Source: Pseudothermotoga_B sp051235805
Lineage (GTDB): Bacteria; Thermotogota; Thermotogae; Thermotogales; DSM-5069
DNA length: 64,000 nucleotides
Assembly (NCBI RefSeq): GCF_051235805.1
Contig: NZ_JBPNXV010000001.1
Location: 806,001-870,000, forward strand
Direction of reading: 5' to 3'
Below the pieces are notes generated by a model. The model did not search any database and was not told the origin of the DNA. It worked only from the letters and a program-made list of their open reading frames with translations. This document shows, piece after piece, positions 42,345 through 51,567 of this stretch. Within the stretch, counting starts at the first letter, position 1, and each line of letters begins with the position of its first letter. The translations under genes and the position numbers were made by a program.

Positions 42345-44153
42345 ATGAGGCGATTGTTTGTGTTTCTGGTTTTGGCTTTAGCCATCTCTTTGATCGCGCA
42401 GGCAACCATCCCAAGAGAAGAAACGGTGTACATCGCGGGTGCTCTTTGGGGACCGGCAACGACATGGAACCTCTATGCACCACAATCCACCTGGGGTACT
42501 GACCAGTTCCTCTTCATACCTGCGTTCCAGTACGACCTTGGAAGAGACGCATGGATTCCGTTCATCGCACAAAAATATGAATTCATCGACGACAAGACCG
42601 TGAGGATTCACATCAGGGCTGAGGCAAAGTGGAGTGATGGTCAACCGATCACAGCGGAAGACTTTGTGTACGCTTTGGAACTGTCGAAGAAACTGAGCAT
42701 AGGACCAGGTGTTGGATGGGATAATTACGTCGAGTACGTGAAGGCTGTGGAAACAAAGGTTGTCGAATTCAAAGCAAGAGTGGACGCACTGAACTACTAC
42801 CAATTTCTCTCTTACTCGCTCGGGGCTCAACCGATGCCAAAGCATGTCTACTCAAAATTTGAGATAGGAGCTATCAAGGACTGGATCAACGACGTGCCTG
42901 CAGAGCAGGTTGTTTCAGGTCCTTACAAACTCTACTACTACGATCCAAATATCGTGATCTACCAGAGAATTGACAACTGGTGGGGTAAGGACATCTTCGG
43001 ACTACCGAGACCTAAGTACATCGCACACGTGATCTACAAAGACAATCCGAGTGCAAGCTTGGCAGTGGAGCAAGGAGACGTAGACTGGGCTGGATTGTTC
43101 ATTCCGAGTGTTTGGGAACTTTGGGAAAAGAGGAAGCTGCCCATCGGCACTTGGTACAAGGAAAAACCTTACTACCTGCCTGACGGTGTTGGATTTGTCT
43201 ATGTGAACAACACCAAGCCAGGGCTCTCTGATCCTGCTGTTAGAAAAGCTATCGCTCATGCAATACCATACGATGAGATGCTGGTAAAGGCGTATTTCGG
43301 TTACGGCAGCCAAGCACATCCTTCGTTGGTGATAGATCTCTTTGAACCCAACAAACAATACATAAATTACGATCTCGCCAAGAAGACTTGGGGTACGAGC
43401 GACGGAAGAATACCGCTTGATCTTGAAAAAGCAAAGAAGATTCTCGAAGATGCAGGATACAAACTTGGAAAAGATGGAATCAGGGTTGGTTCAGACGGTA
43501 AGAAACTTGGTCCATACACTATATCGGTTCCTTACGGATGGACAGACTGGATGATGATGTGTGAGATGATCGCCAAGAACTTGAAGAACATAGGCATCGA
43601 TGTTGTCACAGAATTTCCAGATTACTCAGTCTGGGCAGACAGAATGACCAAAGGAACCTTTGATCTGATCATCTCTTGGAGTGTTGGTCCAAGCTTTGAC
43701 CACCCGTTCAACATCTACAGATTCGTGCTCGACAAGAGACTTTCTGCACCAGTGGGTGAAGTGACCTGGGCGGGAGACTGGGAAAGATACGACAATGATG
43801 AAATCGCTGAACTCTTGGACAAGACTGTTTCGACGCTCGATCCAGAGGTTAGGAAGAACGCTTACTTTAGAATCCAAGAGATCATCTACAGAGATATGCC
43901 AAGTGTTCCTGCATTCTTCACTGCACACTGGTACGAATATTCAACGAAGTACTGGATCAACTGGCCCAATCAAGATAATCCATTCTGGTTCAGACCATCT
44001 CCATGGCATGCAGACACATTGCCAACGCTGTTCTCCATTTCTGCTAAGAACAATCCACAACCCATTCCAAAATGGATAGAGACCACCAGCAAGGGTGGAC
44101 TCGGTATACCCACTTCAAAGGTGTTCTCAGACCTTCAATCTGCGGCGAAGTGA
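42345..44153 (+). CDS. ABC transporter substrate-binding protein, family 5 (beta-glucoside/oligosaccharide)
   Basis: The 602-residue product starts at an ATG behind GGGAGGTG. It has a signal peptide (RRLFVFLVLALAISLIAQA) and the family 5 SBP core: SDGQPITAEDFVYALEL, VEQGDVDW and DPAVRKAIAHAIPYDEM. In Thermotogales such 'peptide' SBPs often bind beta-glucan oligosaccharides. The GH3 enzyme and ROK regulator in the same locus support that reading. It is the first transport gene and is followed by a terminator-like hairpin. Confidence 0.92.
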   Translation: MRRLFVFLVLALAISLIAQATIPREETVYIAGALWGPATTWNLYAPQSTWGTDQFLFIPAFQYDLGRDAWIPFIAQKYEFIDDKTVRIHIRAEAKWSDGQPITAEDFVYALELSKKLSIGPGVGWDNYVEYVKAVETKVVEFKARVDALNYYQFLSYSLGAQPMPKHVYSKFEIGAIKDWINDVPAEQVVSGPYKLYYYDPNIVIYQRIDNWWGKDIFGLPRPKYIAHVIYKDNPSASLAVEQGDVDWAGLFIPSVWELWEKRKLPIGTWYKEKPYYLPDGVGFVYVNNTKPGLSDPAVRKAIAHAIPYDEMLVKAYFGYGSQAHPSLVIDLFEPNKQYINYDLAKKTWGTSDGRIPLDLEKAKKILEDAGYKLGKDGIRVGSDGKKLGPYTISVPYGWTDWMMMCEMIAKNLKNIGIDVVTEFPDYSVWADRMTKGTFDLIISWSVGPSFDHPFNIYRFVLDKRLSAPVGEVTWAGDWERYDNDEIAELLDKTVSTLDPEVRKNAYFRIQEIIYRDMPSVPAFFTAHWYEYSTKYWINWPNQDNPFWFRPSPWHADTLPTLFSISAKNNPQPIPKWIETTSKGGLGIPTSKVFSDLQSAAK

Positions 44154-44158
44154 TCGGT

Positions 44159-44187
44159 CCCGGTCCCCATTTGGGGACCGGGGTTTT
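44159..44187 (+). terminator. Intra-operon terminator after the substrate-binding protein
   Basis: A perfect 11-bp GC-rich stem (CCCGGTCCCCA / TGGGGACCGGG) is followed by GTTTT. It lies between the SBP and permease genes, so it probably allows partial read-through and a higher level of SBP than of membrane components. It may also protect the 3' end of the SBP message. Confidence 0.75.
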
Positions 44188-44216
44188 ACAAATCCCTACA
44201 AGGAGTGAAAAGTGAA

Positions 44217-45233
44217 ATGACTTCTAAACCGTTGTTCAAATTTCTTCTAAGGCGTTTTATCTTTCTTCTTGTAACTTACATAGTGGCGACCACTATAGTT
44301 TTCATACTTCCCAGAGCAATCCCGGGAAACCCACTTGCTCAGATTCTTTCGAATCTTTCTCGAGTTGCTCAGGCAAACCCAGAGACGATAAGGGCTGCTG
44401 AAAGAACTTTGATGAAAGAATTTGGTGTAGACAAACCCATACTTGTTCAATATGGAACATTTGTTTTGAAAGCGCTGCGGGGTGATCTTGGAACTTCTAT
44501 AACATACTACCCTCGAAAGGTGATCGATCTTGTTGTTCCGGTGATACCCTGGACGTTGCTTCTCCTTCTGCCCGCCACACTGGTTGCATGGATACTCGGT
44601 AACAGCCTTGGGGCATTGGCTGCTTACAAGAGAAATACGTGGATAGATAAAGGTGTTTTGACGACTTCCCTGGTCGCTTCTCAGATACCTTACTATTGGC
44701 TTGGAATGATATTCATATTTTTGTTCGGTGTGAGACTTGGATGGCTTCCCACTCAGGGTGCGTACTCTTTGGGAACCATACCCAATCTGAGTTGGGGATT
44801 TTTCTTGAATGCTTTGAAACACTATGTGATGCCCTTCTCATCGATCGTGATCTCTGCCATGGGTGGCTGGGCTATTGGCATGAGAGTGATGGTTGTCTAT
44901 GAGCTTGGAAGCGATTACGCATTGTTTTCAGAATACTCTGGCATGAAAGACAAGAGAATCTTCAGATATGCCTTCAGAAATTCACTCTTGCCCCAGATAA
45001 CGGGACTTGCCTTGAGCTTGGGAGGAATTCTTGGAGGTGCCTTGATTACCGAGATTGTTTTCAACTACCCAGGAACGGGTTTTCTGCTTTTCAAAGCACT
45101 GACAACGCTTGATTATCCCATGATACAAGGAATATTCGTCATTCTCATTGCTTCGATCTATTTGGCAAATTTCATCGTGGACTTTCTGTATGCGCTGATA
45201 GACCCAAGAATAAGACTGGGACAGGAGGAATGA
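44217..45233 (+). CDS. ABC transporter permease (DppB type)
   Basis: The 338-residue product is best started at the ATG at 44217; AAGGAG lies 11 bases upstream, while the GTG at 44205 sits on it. It has six hydrophobic segments, the start FLLRRFIFLLVTYIVATTIV typical of DppB permeases, and the inner-loop EAA-type segment (YSGMKDKRIFRYAFRNSLLP). It forms the membrane channel with the DppC-type protein, whose gene overlaps it. Confidence 0.92.
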   Translation: MTSKPLFKFLLRRFIFLLVTYIVATTIVFILPRAIPGNPLAQILSNLSRVAQANPETIRAAERTLMKEFGVDKPILVQYGTFVLKALRGDLGTSITYYPRKVIDLVVPVIPWTLLLLLPATLVAWILGNSLGALAAYKRNTWIDKGVLTTSLVASQIPYYWLGMIFIFLFGVRLGWLPTQGAYSLGTIPNLSWGFFLNALKHYVMPFSSIVISAMGGWAIGMRVMVVYELGSDYALFSEYSGMKDKRIFRYAFRNSLLPQITGLALSLGGILGGALITEIVFNYPGTGFLLFKALTTLDYPMIQGIFVILIASIYLANFIVDFLYALIDPRIRLGQEE

Positions 45234-45235
45234 CT

Positions 45236-46078
45236 ATGTTCTCGATAATGATAAGACCACTTTTTAAGAATAGAAAATTCATTATCGGCATTTCCATATT
45301 TCTTTTCTTCTTATTGTTAGGTATCTTGGGACCAATCTTCTATAAAACTGATCCTTCAGAAATGAGCTGGGATTACGAACAGCCACCTTCAGCTAAGCAT
45401 CTGTTGGGTACGGACACCTACGGCAGAGATGTTTTGGCACAACTTTTTCACGGTATTAGATCTTCACTGTACATTGGTTTTCTCGCTGCTATTATTTCGT
45501 TGATCATCGGGACAGTGGTCGGCAGTTTGTCTGCAGTGAAAAGAGGCATAGTTGACGATACACTTATGGCTATGACAAACATCGTTTTGACAACACCATC
45601 AATTCTGATCGCCATACTCATCGCAAGCTATTTGAGAATAAGAAGTATGGAGATCGTGGCTGTCATTTTGGGACTCTTCCAATGGCCTTGGTTTGCGAGA
45701 GCAATCAGGGCTCAATTGATGAGTGTTATGTCCAGAGAATATGTTTACCTTTCGATCATGGCTGGCTATTCAGACATAAGACTCGTGATAGAAGATCTCC
45801 TCCCAACGATCGCCACCTATGCTTTCATGTCCTTCGTGCTTTTCATAAATGGAGGAATAATGGGTGAAGCTGGGTTGAGTTTGATAGGACTTGGTCCAAC
45901 TCGAGGTATTTCCTTGGGACTGATGTTGCAGTGGGCAGTGCTCATGGAAGCTGTTAGAAGAGGACTGTGGTGGTGGTTCATTCCACCAGGAGTTGCCATC
46001 GTTGCATTAACAGCATCGCTGATGGTAATCAGCACAACAATGGATGAGGTGTTCAACCCGCGATTGAGGGAGGAATAA
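45236..46078 (+). CDS. ABC transporter permease (DppC type)
   Basis: The 280-residue product is best started at the ATG 7 bases after AGGAGG; another ATG at 45230 overlaps the previous stop. It carries the DppC motif LLGTDTYGRDVLAQLFHGIR, six hydrophobic segments and the EAA-type loop. It pairs with the DppB-type permease for oligosaccharide or peptide import. Confidence 0.92.
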   Translation: MFSIMIRPLFKNRKFIIGISIFLFFLLLGILGPIFYKTDPSEMSWDYEQPPSAKHLLGTDTYGRDVLAQLFHGIRSSLYIGFLAAIISLIIGTVVGSLSAVKRGIVDDTLMAMTNIVLTTPSILIAILIASYLRIRSMEIVAVILGLFQWPWFARAIRAQLMSVMSREYVYLSIMAGYSDIRLVIEDLLPTIATYAFMSFVLFINGGIMGEAGLSLIGLGPTRGISLGLMLQWAVLMEAVRRGLWWWFIPPGVAIVALTASLMVISTTMDEVFNPRLREE

Positions 46079-46081
46079 AGA

Positions 46082-47074
46082 ATGAAAGAAGTACTGCTTA
46101 AAGTAGAAAATGCAAAGGCTTATTATAAACTGGAAAAAGCTTCAGTCAGAGCTGTCGATGATGTCTCCTTTGAAATATTCGAAGATGAAGTCGTTGGTGT
46201 TGTTGGTGAATCTGGTTGTGGTAAAACTACTCTTTCAAATCTCATCTTTATGAATATGTTGAAACCTCTCACCTTAGTTGAAGGAAAGGTACTTTTCAAA
46301 ATCAATGGGAAATTCGAGCAAATCTCATCTCTGCCAAGAGAAGAAGTGAAAAAGAGGTTTTGGGGAACACAGATAACGATGGTACCACAGAGTGCCATGA
46401 ATGCTTTGATGCCGACGATCAGAATGTCGAAGTACATTGAACACCTTGCACAATCACATGAAATTGATGTTCGAGATCTTTTAGAGAAGGCAAAGGAAAG
46501 ATTTAATGAAGTTGGGTTGGATCCACTTTGGCTGCGAAGATATCCTTTTGAACTCAGTGGAGGAATGAGGCAAAGGGCGGTGATAGCCATAGCGACCATT
46601 TTGAATCCAAAACTGTTAATAGCAGATGAACCAACCTCTGCGCTCGATGTGGTCAATCAAAAGGTTTTTCTCAAAGTCTTGATGCAGCTTAAGAAGATGA
46701 GTGTAGTGAGAAGTATCGTTTTCATAACACACGATATTGCTACGATTAGGCAGATTGCAGACAGAATGATCGTGATGTACGCAGGGAAGATAGTTGAGTT
46801 CTCCGATATGGAGAGAATGTTGGTGAGACCGCTTCATCCATACGCACAAGGTTTGTTCAACTCGGTGTTGACCCCTGAACCTGAGATCAGAAAAAGAGAG
46901 ATCAGTGTGATACCTGGTACACCACCAAATCTCATAAACCCACCGGGTGGATGCAGATTCCATCCAAGGTGTCCTCACGTGATGGAGATTTGCAAGGAGA
47001 AAGAACCACCCTTGGAAGAAATCGAAGAAGGCAGAAAAGTAGCGTGCTTTCTGTACTCGGAGGGAAAACTATGA
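46082..47074 (+). CDS. ABC transporter ATPase (DppD type)
   Basis: The 330-residue product has Walker A (GESGCGKTT), Q-loop (MVPQSAMNALMP), signature LSGGMRQRAVIA, Walker B (LLIADEPTSALD) and switch His (FITHD). The C-terminal extension ends with the family tail PPGGCRFHPRCPHVMEICKE, whose Cys residues may hold an iron-sulfur cluster, as in peptide-transport ATPases. It overlaps the partner ATPase gene in an ATGA. Confidence 0.94.
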   Translation: MKEVLLKVENAKAYYKLEKASVRAVDDVSFEIFEDEVVGVVGESGCGKTTLSNLIFMNMLKPLTLVEGKVLFKINGKFEQISSLPREEVKKRFWGTQITMVPQSAMNALMPTIRMSKYIEHLAQSHEIDVRDLLEKAKERFNEVGLDPLWLRRYPFELSGGMRQRAVIAIATILNPKLLIADEPTSALDVVNQKVFLKVLMQLKKMSVVRSIVFITHDIATIRQIADRMIVMYAGKIVEFSDMERMLVRPLHPYAQGLFNSVLTPEPEIRKREISVIPGTPPNLINPPGGCRFHPRCPHVMEICKEKEPPLEEIEEGRKVACFLYSEGKL

Positions 47075-47877
47075 GCAGACTCATCGTTGAGGATCTTACG
47101 AAAATATTCTCCTTAGGATTTTTCTCGAGAAAATATATAGAAGCAGTGAAAAATCTGTCTTTCAAGATAGAAGAAAGAGAAATCGTATCCCTTGTTGGCG
47201 AGAGTGGCTCTGGCAAAACCACCACCGCTAAGATGATACTCAGGCTCATTCCTCCTACCAAAGGAAGGATACTCTTCGAAGGCAAAGACATCTGGAAAGA
47301 TCTAAAAGACCATGAAGCGATCAAAGAGTTTCGCAGAAAGGTACATGCAGTCTTTCAAGATCCCTTCGCAAGTTACAACCCATTTTACCCGGTGGAAAGA
47401 ACTCTGTGGCAAGCGGTGAGACTGTTGGAAAAAAAGATCTCTAACAAGAAAGAAGCACTCGAACTGATAAAAGAATCCCTTGTCAAAGTGGGAATAGATC
47501 CAAAAGATATCCTTGGAAAATATCCTCACCAGATATCGGGTGGTCAAAAACAGAGAATCATGATAGCAAGATGCTGGATCTTAAGACCTCTTTTGATAGT
47601 GGCAGATGAACCAACCTCCATGATAGATGCTTCCTGCAGAGGAGGAATCATTCAACTGCTCGAGGAACTGAGAGAAGAACAGGGAACATCAATCATCTTC
47701 ATAACCCACGATCTTGGACTTGCCTATTACGTGTCCGACAATATCTTTGTCATGAAAGACGGCAAGATCGTGGAGAGGGGGCATCCAGACAAAGTAGTGC
47801 TTGAACCAACGCATGAGTACTCAAAACTTTTGGTAGAAAGCATTCCAAAGTTGTACAGTAAATTGGAGGATTTATGA
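47071..47877 (+). CDS. ABC transporter ATPase (DppF type)
   Basis: The 268-residue product starts at an ATG behind GGAGGG and overlaps the previous stop. It has Walker A (GESGSGKTT), the Q-loop (AVFQDPFASYNPFYPVE), signature ISGGQKQRIMIARC, Walker B (LLIVADEPTSMID) and FITHD. The Cys-rich C-terminal tail of many DppF proteins is absent. Asp after the signature loop is followed by MIDAS rather than the usual LDVS. Confidence 0.93.
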   Translation: MSRLIVEDLTKIFSLGFFSRKYIEAVKNLSFKIEEREIVSLVGESGSGKTTTAKMILRLIPPTKGRILFEGKDIWKDLKDHEAIKEFRRKVHAVFQDPFASYNPFYPVERTLWQAVRLLEKKISNKKEALELIKESLVKVGIDPKDILGKYPHQISGGQKQRIMIARCWILRPLLIVADEPTSMIDASCRGGIIQLLEELREEQGTSIIFITHDLGLAYYVSDNIFVMKDGKIVERGHPDKVVLEPTHEYSKLLVESIPKLYSKLEDL

Positions 47878-47878
47878 T

Positions 47879-48079
47879 ATGTTTGTACGCTCCCTTTTAG
47901 TTATTTTTGCTTGGGCTTTGGTACTTGAGTTTTTAGTTTTAACATATTACATTTGGCGAGGCACAAAGCCTGTGGAATTCTACATAAACCTTGGCTTAAT
48001 GGCTTTCACGGTCTTCTTTTTGATCTTTTTCATTTTGAGAGAACGAAAGAGGAGGGATGAAGATGATAAACGTAGATGA
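47879..48079 (+). CDS. Small two-helix membrane protein in the beta-glucoside operon
   Basis: The 66-residue product starts at an ATG behind GGAGG. It has two membrane helices (LLVIFAWALVLEFLVLTYYI and INLGLMAFTVFFLIFFIL) and a basic tail (RERKRRDEDDKRR). It lies between the transporter ATPase and GH3 genes and overlaps the latter by 17 bases. I do not recognise it. It may be a small subunit or stabiliser of the transporter. Confidence 0.75.
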   Translation: MFVRSLLVIFAWALVLEFLVLTYYIWRGTKPVEFYINLGLMAFTVFFLIFFILRERKRRDEDDKRR

Positions 48080-50228
48080 GATCCTTTCAAAACTCACTCT
48101 GGAGGAAAAGATAAAGATTGTTGTTGGTGTGGGGATGCCGGGCTTACTCTCAAATCCTCAATCGAGAGTGGCTGGAGTGGCAGGTGAAACTCATCCTGTA
48201 CCACGTTTGGGTTTACAAAGTGCCATACTTGCAGATGGTCCAGCAGGCTTACGCATAAATCCGGTGCGTGAAAACGATAAGAACACTTACTACGTAACAG
48301 CGTTTCCTGTTGCAGTCATGCTCGCGTCTACTTGGAACAGAGAGCTTTTGGAAGAAGTCGGTAAGGCGATGGGTGAGGAGGTCAGAGAGTACGGTGTGGA
48401 CATCCTCTTGGCACCTGCGATGAACATTCACAGAAATCCCCTGTGCGGAAGAAATTTCGAGTACTATTCTGAAGATCCCCTACTCTCTGGAGAGATGGCT
48501 GCTGCTTTCGTGAAAGGTGTCCAATCACAGAGAGTCGGTGCGTGCCCAAAACACTTCGCGGCTAATAACCAAGAGACAAATAGGATGAGTGTAGACACGA
48601 TCGTCTCTGAGAGAGCCTTGAGAGAGATATACCTTAGAGGTTTTGAGATTGCTGTGAAAAAGTCAAAACCTTGGACCATTATGAGCGCTTACAACAAATT
48701 GAACGGAACTTACTGCTCCCAAAACAGATGGCTCTTGACGAAGGTTCTGAGAGAAGAATGGGGCTTTGAGGGTTTCGTAATGACAGACTGGTACGCTGGT
48801 ATTGATCCGGTCGAGCAACTCAAAGCAGGAAACGATCTCATCATGCCTGGCAAGGTGAATCAGGTGAATCCTTTCAGAAAAGACGAGATAGGTGAGATCA
48901 CCGAGGCTGTGAAAGAAGGGAAACTCAGCGAGGAAGTTTTGAACGAGTGCGTGAGAAACATTTTGAAGGTGCTTGTGAATTCTCCCTCCTTCCAAAACTA
49001 CAAGTACTCGAACACACCTGATCTTGAGGCTCACGCTAAGATCGCTTACAAAGCCGGCGTGGAAGGAGCCGTACTTTTGAAGAACGAAAAAGTCCTGCCT
49101 ATCGATAAAGGTGCAAAGATCGCCGTCTTTGGGACAGGACAGATAGAGACCATAAAAGGTGGAACCGGAAGTGGAGACACACACCCAAGGTACACGATCT
49201 TTATCCTTGAAGCTATGAGAAAGCTGGGTTTGAAGGTAGACGAAGAACTCGCCGCTTCGTACGAAAACTACATCAAGAGAATGAGAGAAACAGAAGATTA
49301 CAAACCAGTTCAGCATCCATGGGGATTTTTGGTGTATCCAAAACTTTCAGAAGATTTTCTCTCCGAGCAAGAAATCAAGAAACTCGCTCAGAGGAATGAT
49401 CTTGCAGTCATCGTGATCAGCAGAATCTCAGGGGAAGGAGACGACAGAAAAGCAGTCAAAGGAGATTTCTACCTCTCCGATGATGAATTGAAACTCATTC
49501 AAAAGATCGCTGAAGAGTTCCACAAAGCCGGAAAGAAGGTCGTCGTGTTGCTGAACATCGGCAGCCCGATCGAAATGATAAGTTGGCGCGATTTTGTAGA
49601 TGGAATTCTTTTAATATGGCAAGCAGGTCAAGAGACCGGTAGAATCGCTGCCGATCTTCTGACTGGAGAGGTTAATCCATCTGGAAAACTACCCACTACC
49701 TTCCCGAAAGATTATTCAGATGTACCTTCTTGGAATTTTCCAGGAGAACCAAAAGACAATCCAGATACGGTGATCTACGAAGAAGATATTTATATCGGCT
49801 ACAGATACTACGACACCTTCGGAGTAGAGCCAGCTTACGAATTTGGATACGGTCTTTTTTACACGAAGTTCCAGTACAGCGATTTGAAAGTCTCTCTCGA
49901 CGGTGAATCGGTCAAGATTTCCTACTCGATCACGAACATAGGTGAAAGATCAGGGAAAGAGATTTCGCAAGTTTACGTAAAATCACCAAAGGGTAAGATC
50001 GGCAAACCCTTACAGGAACTCAAAGCCTTCCACAAGACGAAGCTCTTGAACCCACAAGATCGCGAAGAAATTCTCATCGAAGTCCCATTGAGAGATCTTG
50101 CCAGTTTCGATAAAGAGGAATGGGTCTTAGAAAAAGGTGAGTATGAAGTAAGGGTGGGGGCTTCTTCTAAAGATATCAGACTGAAAGCAACGTTCGTACT
50201 TAACAAAGAAAGAAGGTTCTTGCCGTGA
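48063..50228 (+). CDS. bglB: GH3 beta-glucosidase (Bgl3B-like)
   Basis: The 721-residue product starts at the ATG 6 bases after GGAGGG. It has the GH3 catalytic domain with nucleophile D242 in MTDWYAG, the substrate loops ADGPAGLRI and KHFAANNQET, a second domain with the SGEGDDRK loop and a C-terminal fibronectin-III-like domain (PAYEFGYGLFYTKF onward). Length and sequence are very close to the recalled T. neapolitana Bgl3B, which also has D242. It has no signal peptide, so it cleaves imported beta-glucosides in the cytoplasm. It is the last gene of the transporter operon. Confidence 0.96.
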   Translation: MINVDEILSKLTLEEKIKIVVGVGMPGLLSNPQSRVAGVAGETHPVPRLGLQSAILADGPAGLRINPVRENDKNTYYVTAFPVAVMLASTWNRELLEEVGKAMGEEVREYGVDILLAPAMNIHRNPLCGRNFEYYSEDPLLSGEMAAAFVKGVQSQRVGACPKHFAANNQETNRMSVDTIVSERALREIYLRGFEIAVKKSKPWTIMSAYNKLNGTYCSQNRWLLTKVLREEWGFEGFVMTDWYAGIDPVEQLKAGNDLIMPGKVNQVNPFRKDEIGEITEAVKEGKLSEEVLNECVRNILKVLVNSPSFQNYKYSNTPDLEAHAKIAYKAGVEGAVLLKNEKVLPIDKGAKIAVFGTGQIETIKGGTGSGDTHPRYTIFILEAMRKLGLKVDEELAASYENYIKRMRETEDYKPVQHPWGFLVYPKLSEDFLSEQEIKKLAQRNDLAVIVISRISGEGDDRKAVKGDFYLSDDELKLIQKIAEEFHKAGKKVVVLLNIGSPIEMISWRDFVDGILLIWQAGQETGRIAADLLTGEVNPSGKLPTTFPKDYSDVPSWNFPGEPKDNPDTVIYEEDIYIGYRYYDTFGVEPAYEFGYGLFYTKFQYSDLKVSLDGESVKISYSITNIGERSGKEISQVYVKSPKGKIGKPLQELKAFHKTKLLNPQDREEILIEVPLRDLASFDKEEWVLEKGEYEVRVGASSKDIRLKATFVLNKERRFLP

Positions 50229-50352
50229 GGGGCGCTATGAAAGTATTTGCCCTTTTAGAACCATGAGATCGAAAGTTTACCGTTCTTGTAGTGCTCAGCC
50301 AGCCTTTTAGACCTAAGATAAAGGCTATAGGAGGCATATCGGAGGTTTGAAG

Positions 50353-51567
50353 ATGTTCAAATGGATCTTTCTGAGTTTACTTCTTTCAAGAGTACTCTGG
50401 GAAATACTGCTTGAAGTTGTGAACCTTTTCCATTCAACAAACAGCAGTGAAATTCCTGAGTTGCTGAAAGATTGCTTTGACCAATCAGATTTCGACAGAT
50501 CCAAAAGATATCTGAAAGAAAAAGTCACTCTCAAGATTATCGCAGAAGCAACCCAATTTTTCGTCGTGCTCTATTTGGTTTTACACGGGTTTACGCATCT
50601 TGAAGTGTTCTTTTCTAAATACTCGCCTTTCTTACAAGCGCTGTTCTTTTTTGGTACAACTGGTTTGATATTCTACTTGCTGAACTTGATCTTCAAGATC
50701 TATTCAACCTTTGTGATTGAAGCCAAGTACGGGTTCAACACGAGCAGCAAGAAAACCTTCGTTTTAGATCAGATCTTGACAATCATGCTTTTCATTGGCT
50801 TTGGCTTGCTGGCTGTATTCGTTCTGTTAAGGCTTTTGAGTCGCCAGATTTGGTGGTGGCAAGGATCGATTCTTGCCTTTTGTCTTCTCTTGTTCTTCTG
50901 GTTCATCCAGCCCATTTTGATAGCACCTCTGTTCTATAAGTTCTCCAAACTCGAAGACGAAGAACTCGAAAATGAAATCAGAAAACTGCTTGTAAAGACA
51001 GATATAAAGATTCCCAATATCTACAAGGTGAACGCCTCAAAAAGAACCAAAAAGCAAAATGCATACCTCACTGGTATTGGAAGATCACGCAGACTGGTGC
51101 TTTACGACACAGTCTTGAATTACCCTGAGGATGAAATCCTTGCAATCGTCGGGCATGAACTTGGGCACCATGTGAAAAAACACATTCAGAAGGACATTCT
51201 ACTGTTTTCTATCTACGCAACTGTTATGTTGTACTTGGCAAATGCTGTGTACCAATACCTATTGCAAACAAGAACTTTTCAGATCCAAGAGCCTCACACC
51301 GTCTTTTTGTACTCACTCTTGTTCGTTTCCTTCGTACACTATCTCTTGCAGCCTGTCTTAAACTACATATCAAGAAAAATGGAGTTTGAAGCAGACAGAT
51401 ACTCCGCTCAGCTGCTTGAAAGCCCAATTCCGATGATAAGTGCACTGAAAAGACTGATCAAAGGAAATCTTTCAAATCCAAACCCATTGCCGTTATACAA
51501 GGTATGGTACTACACACATCCAGCGCCGCAGGAAAGAATAGCAAGACTGTTGATCAAAGGTTCCTGA
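50353..51567 (+). CDS. M48-family membrane metalloprotease (Ste24/CAAX protease 1 type)
   Basis: The 404-residue product starts at an ATG 6 bases after GGAGGT. It has several membrane helices, the zinc motif GHELGHHVKKH and the third ligand in EFEADRYSAQ, as in Ste24-type proteases. GFNTSSKKTF and KQNAYLTGIGRSRRLVLYDT are also family markers. It probably degrades or processes membrane proteins. The 3' end overlaps that of adenine deaminase on the opposite strand by 14 bases. Confidence 0.93.
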   Translation: MFKWIFLSLLLSRVLWEILLEVVNLFHSTNSSEIPELLKDCFDQSDFDRSKRYLKEKVTLKIIAEATQFFVVLYLVLHGFTHLEVFFSKYSPFLQALFFFGTTGLIFYLLNLIFKIYSTFVIEAKYGFNTSSKKTFVLDQILTIMLFIGFGLLAVFVLLRLLSRQIWWWQGSILAFCLLLFFWFIQPILIAPLFYKFSKLEDEELENEIRKLLVKTDIKIPNIYKVNASKRTKKQNAYLTGIGRSRRLVLYDTVLNYPEDEILAIVGHELGHHVKKHIQKDILLFSIYATVMLYLANAVYQYLLQTRTFQIQEPHTVFLYSLLFVSFVHYLLQPVLNYISRKMEFEADRYSAQLLESPIPMISALKRLIKGNLSNPNPLPLYKVWYYTHPAPQERIARLLIKGS

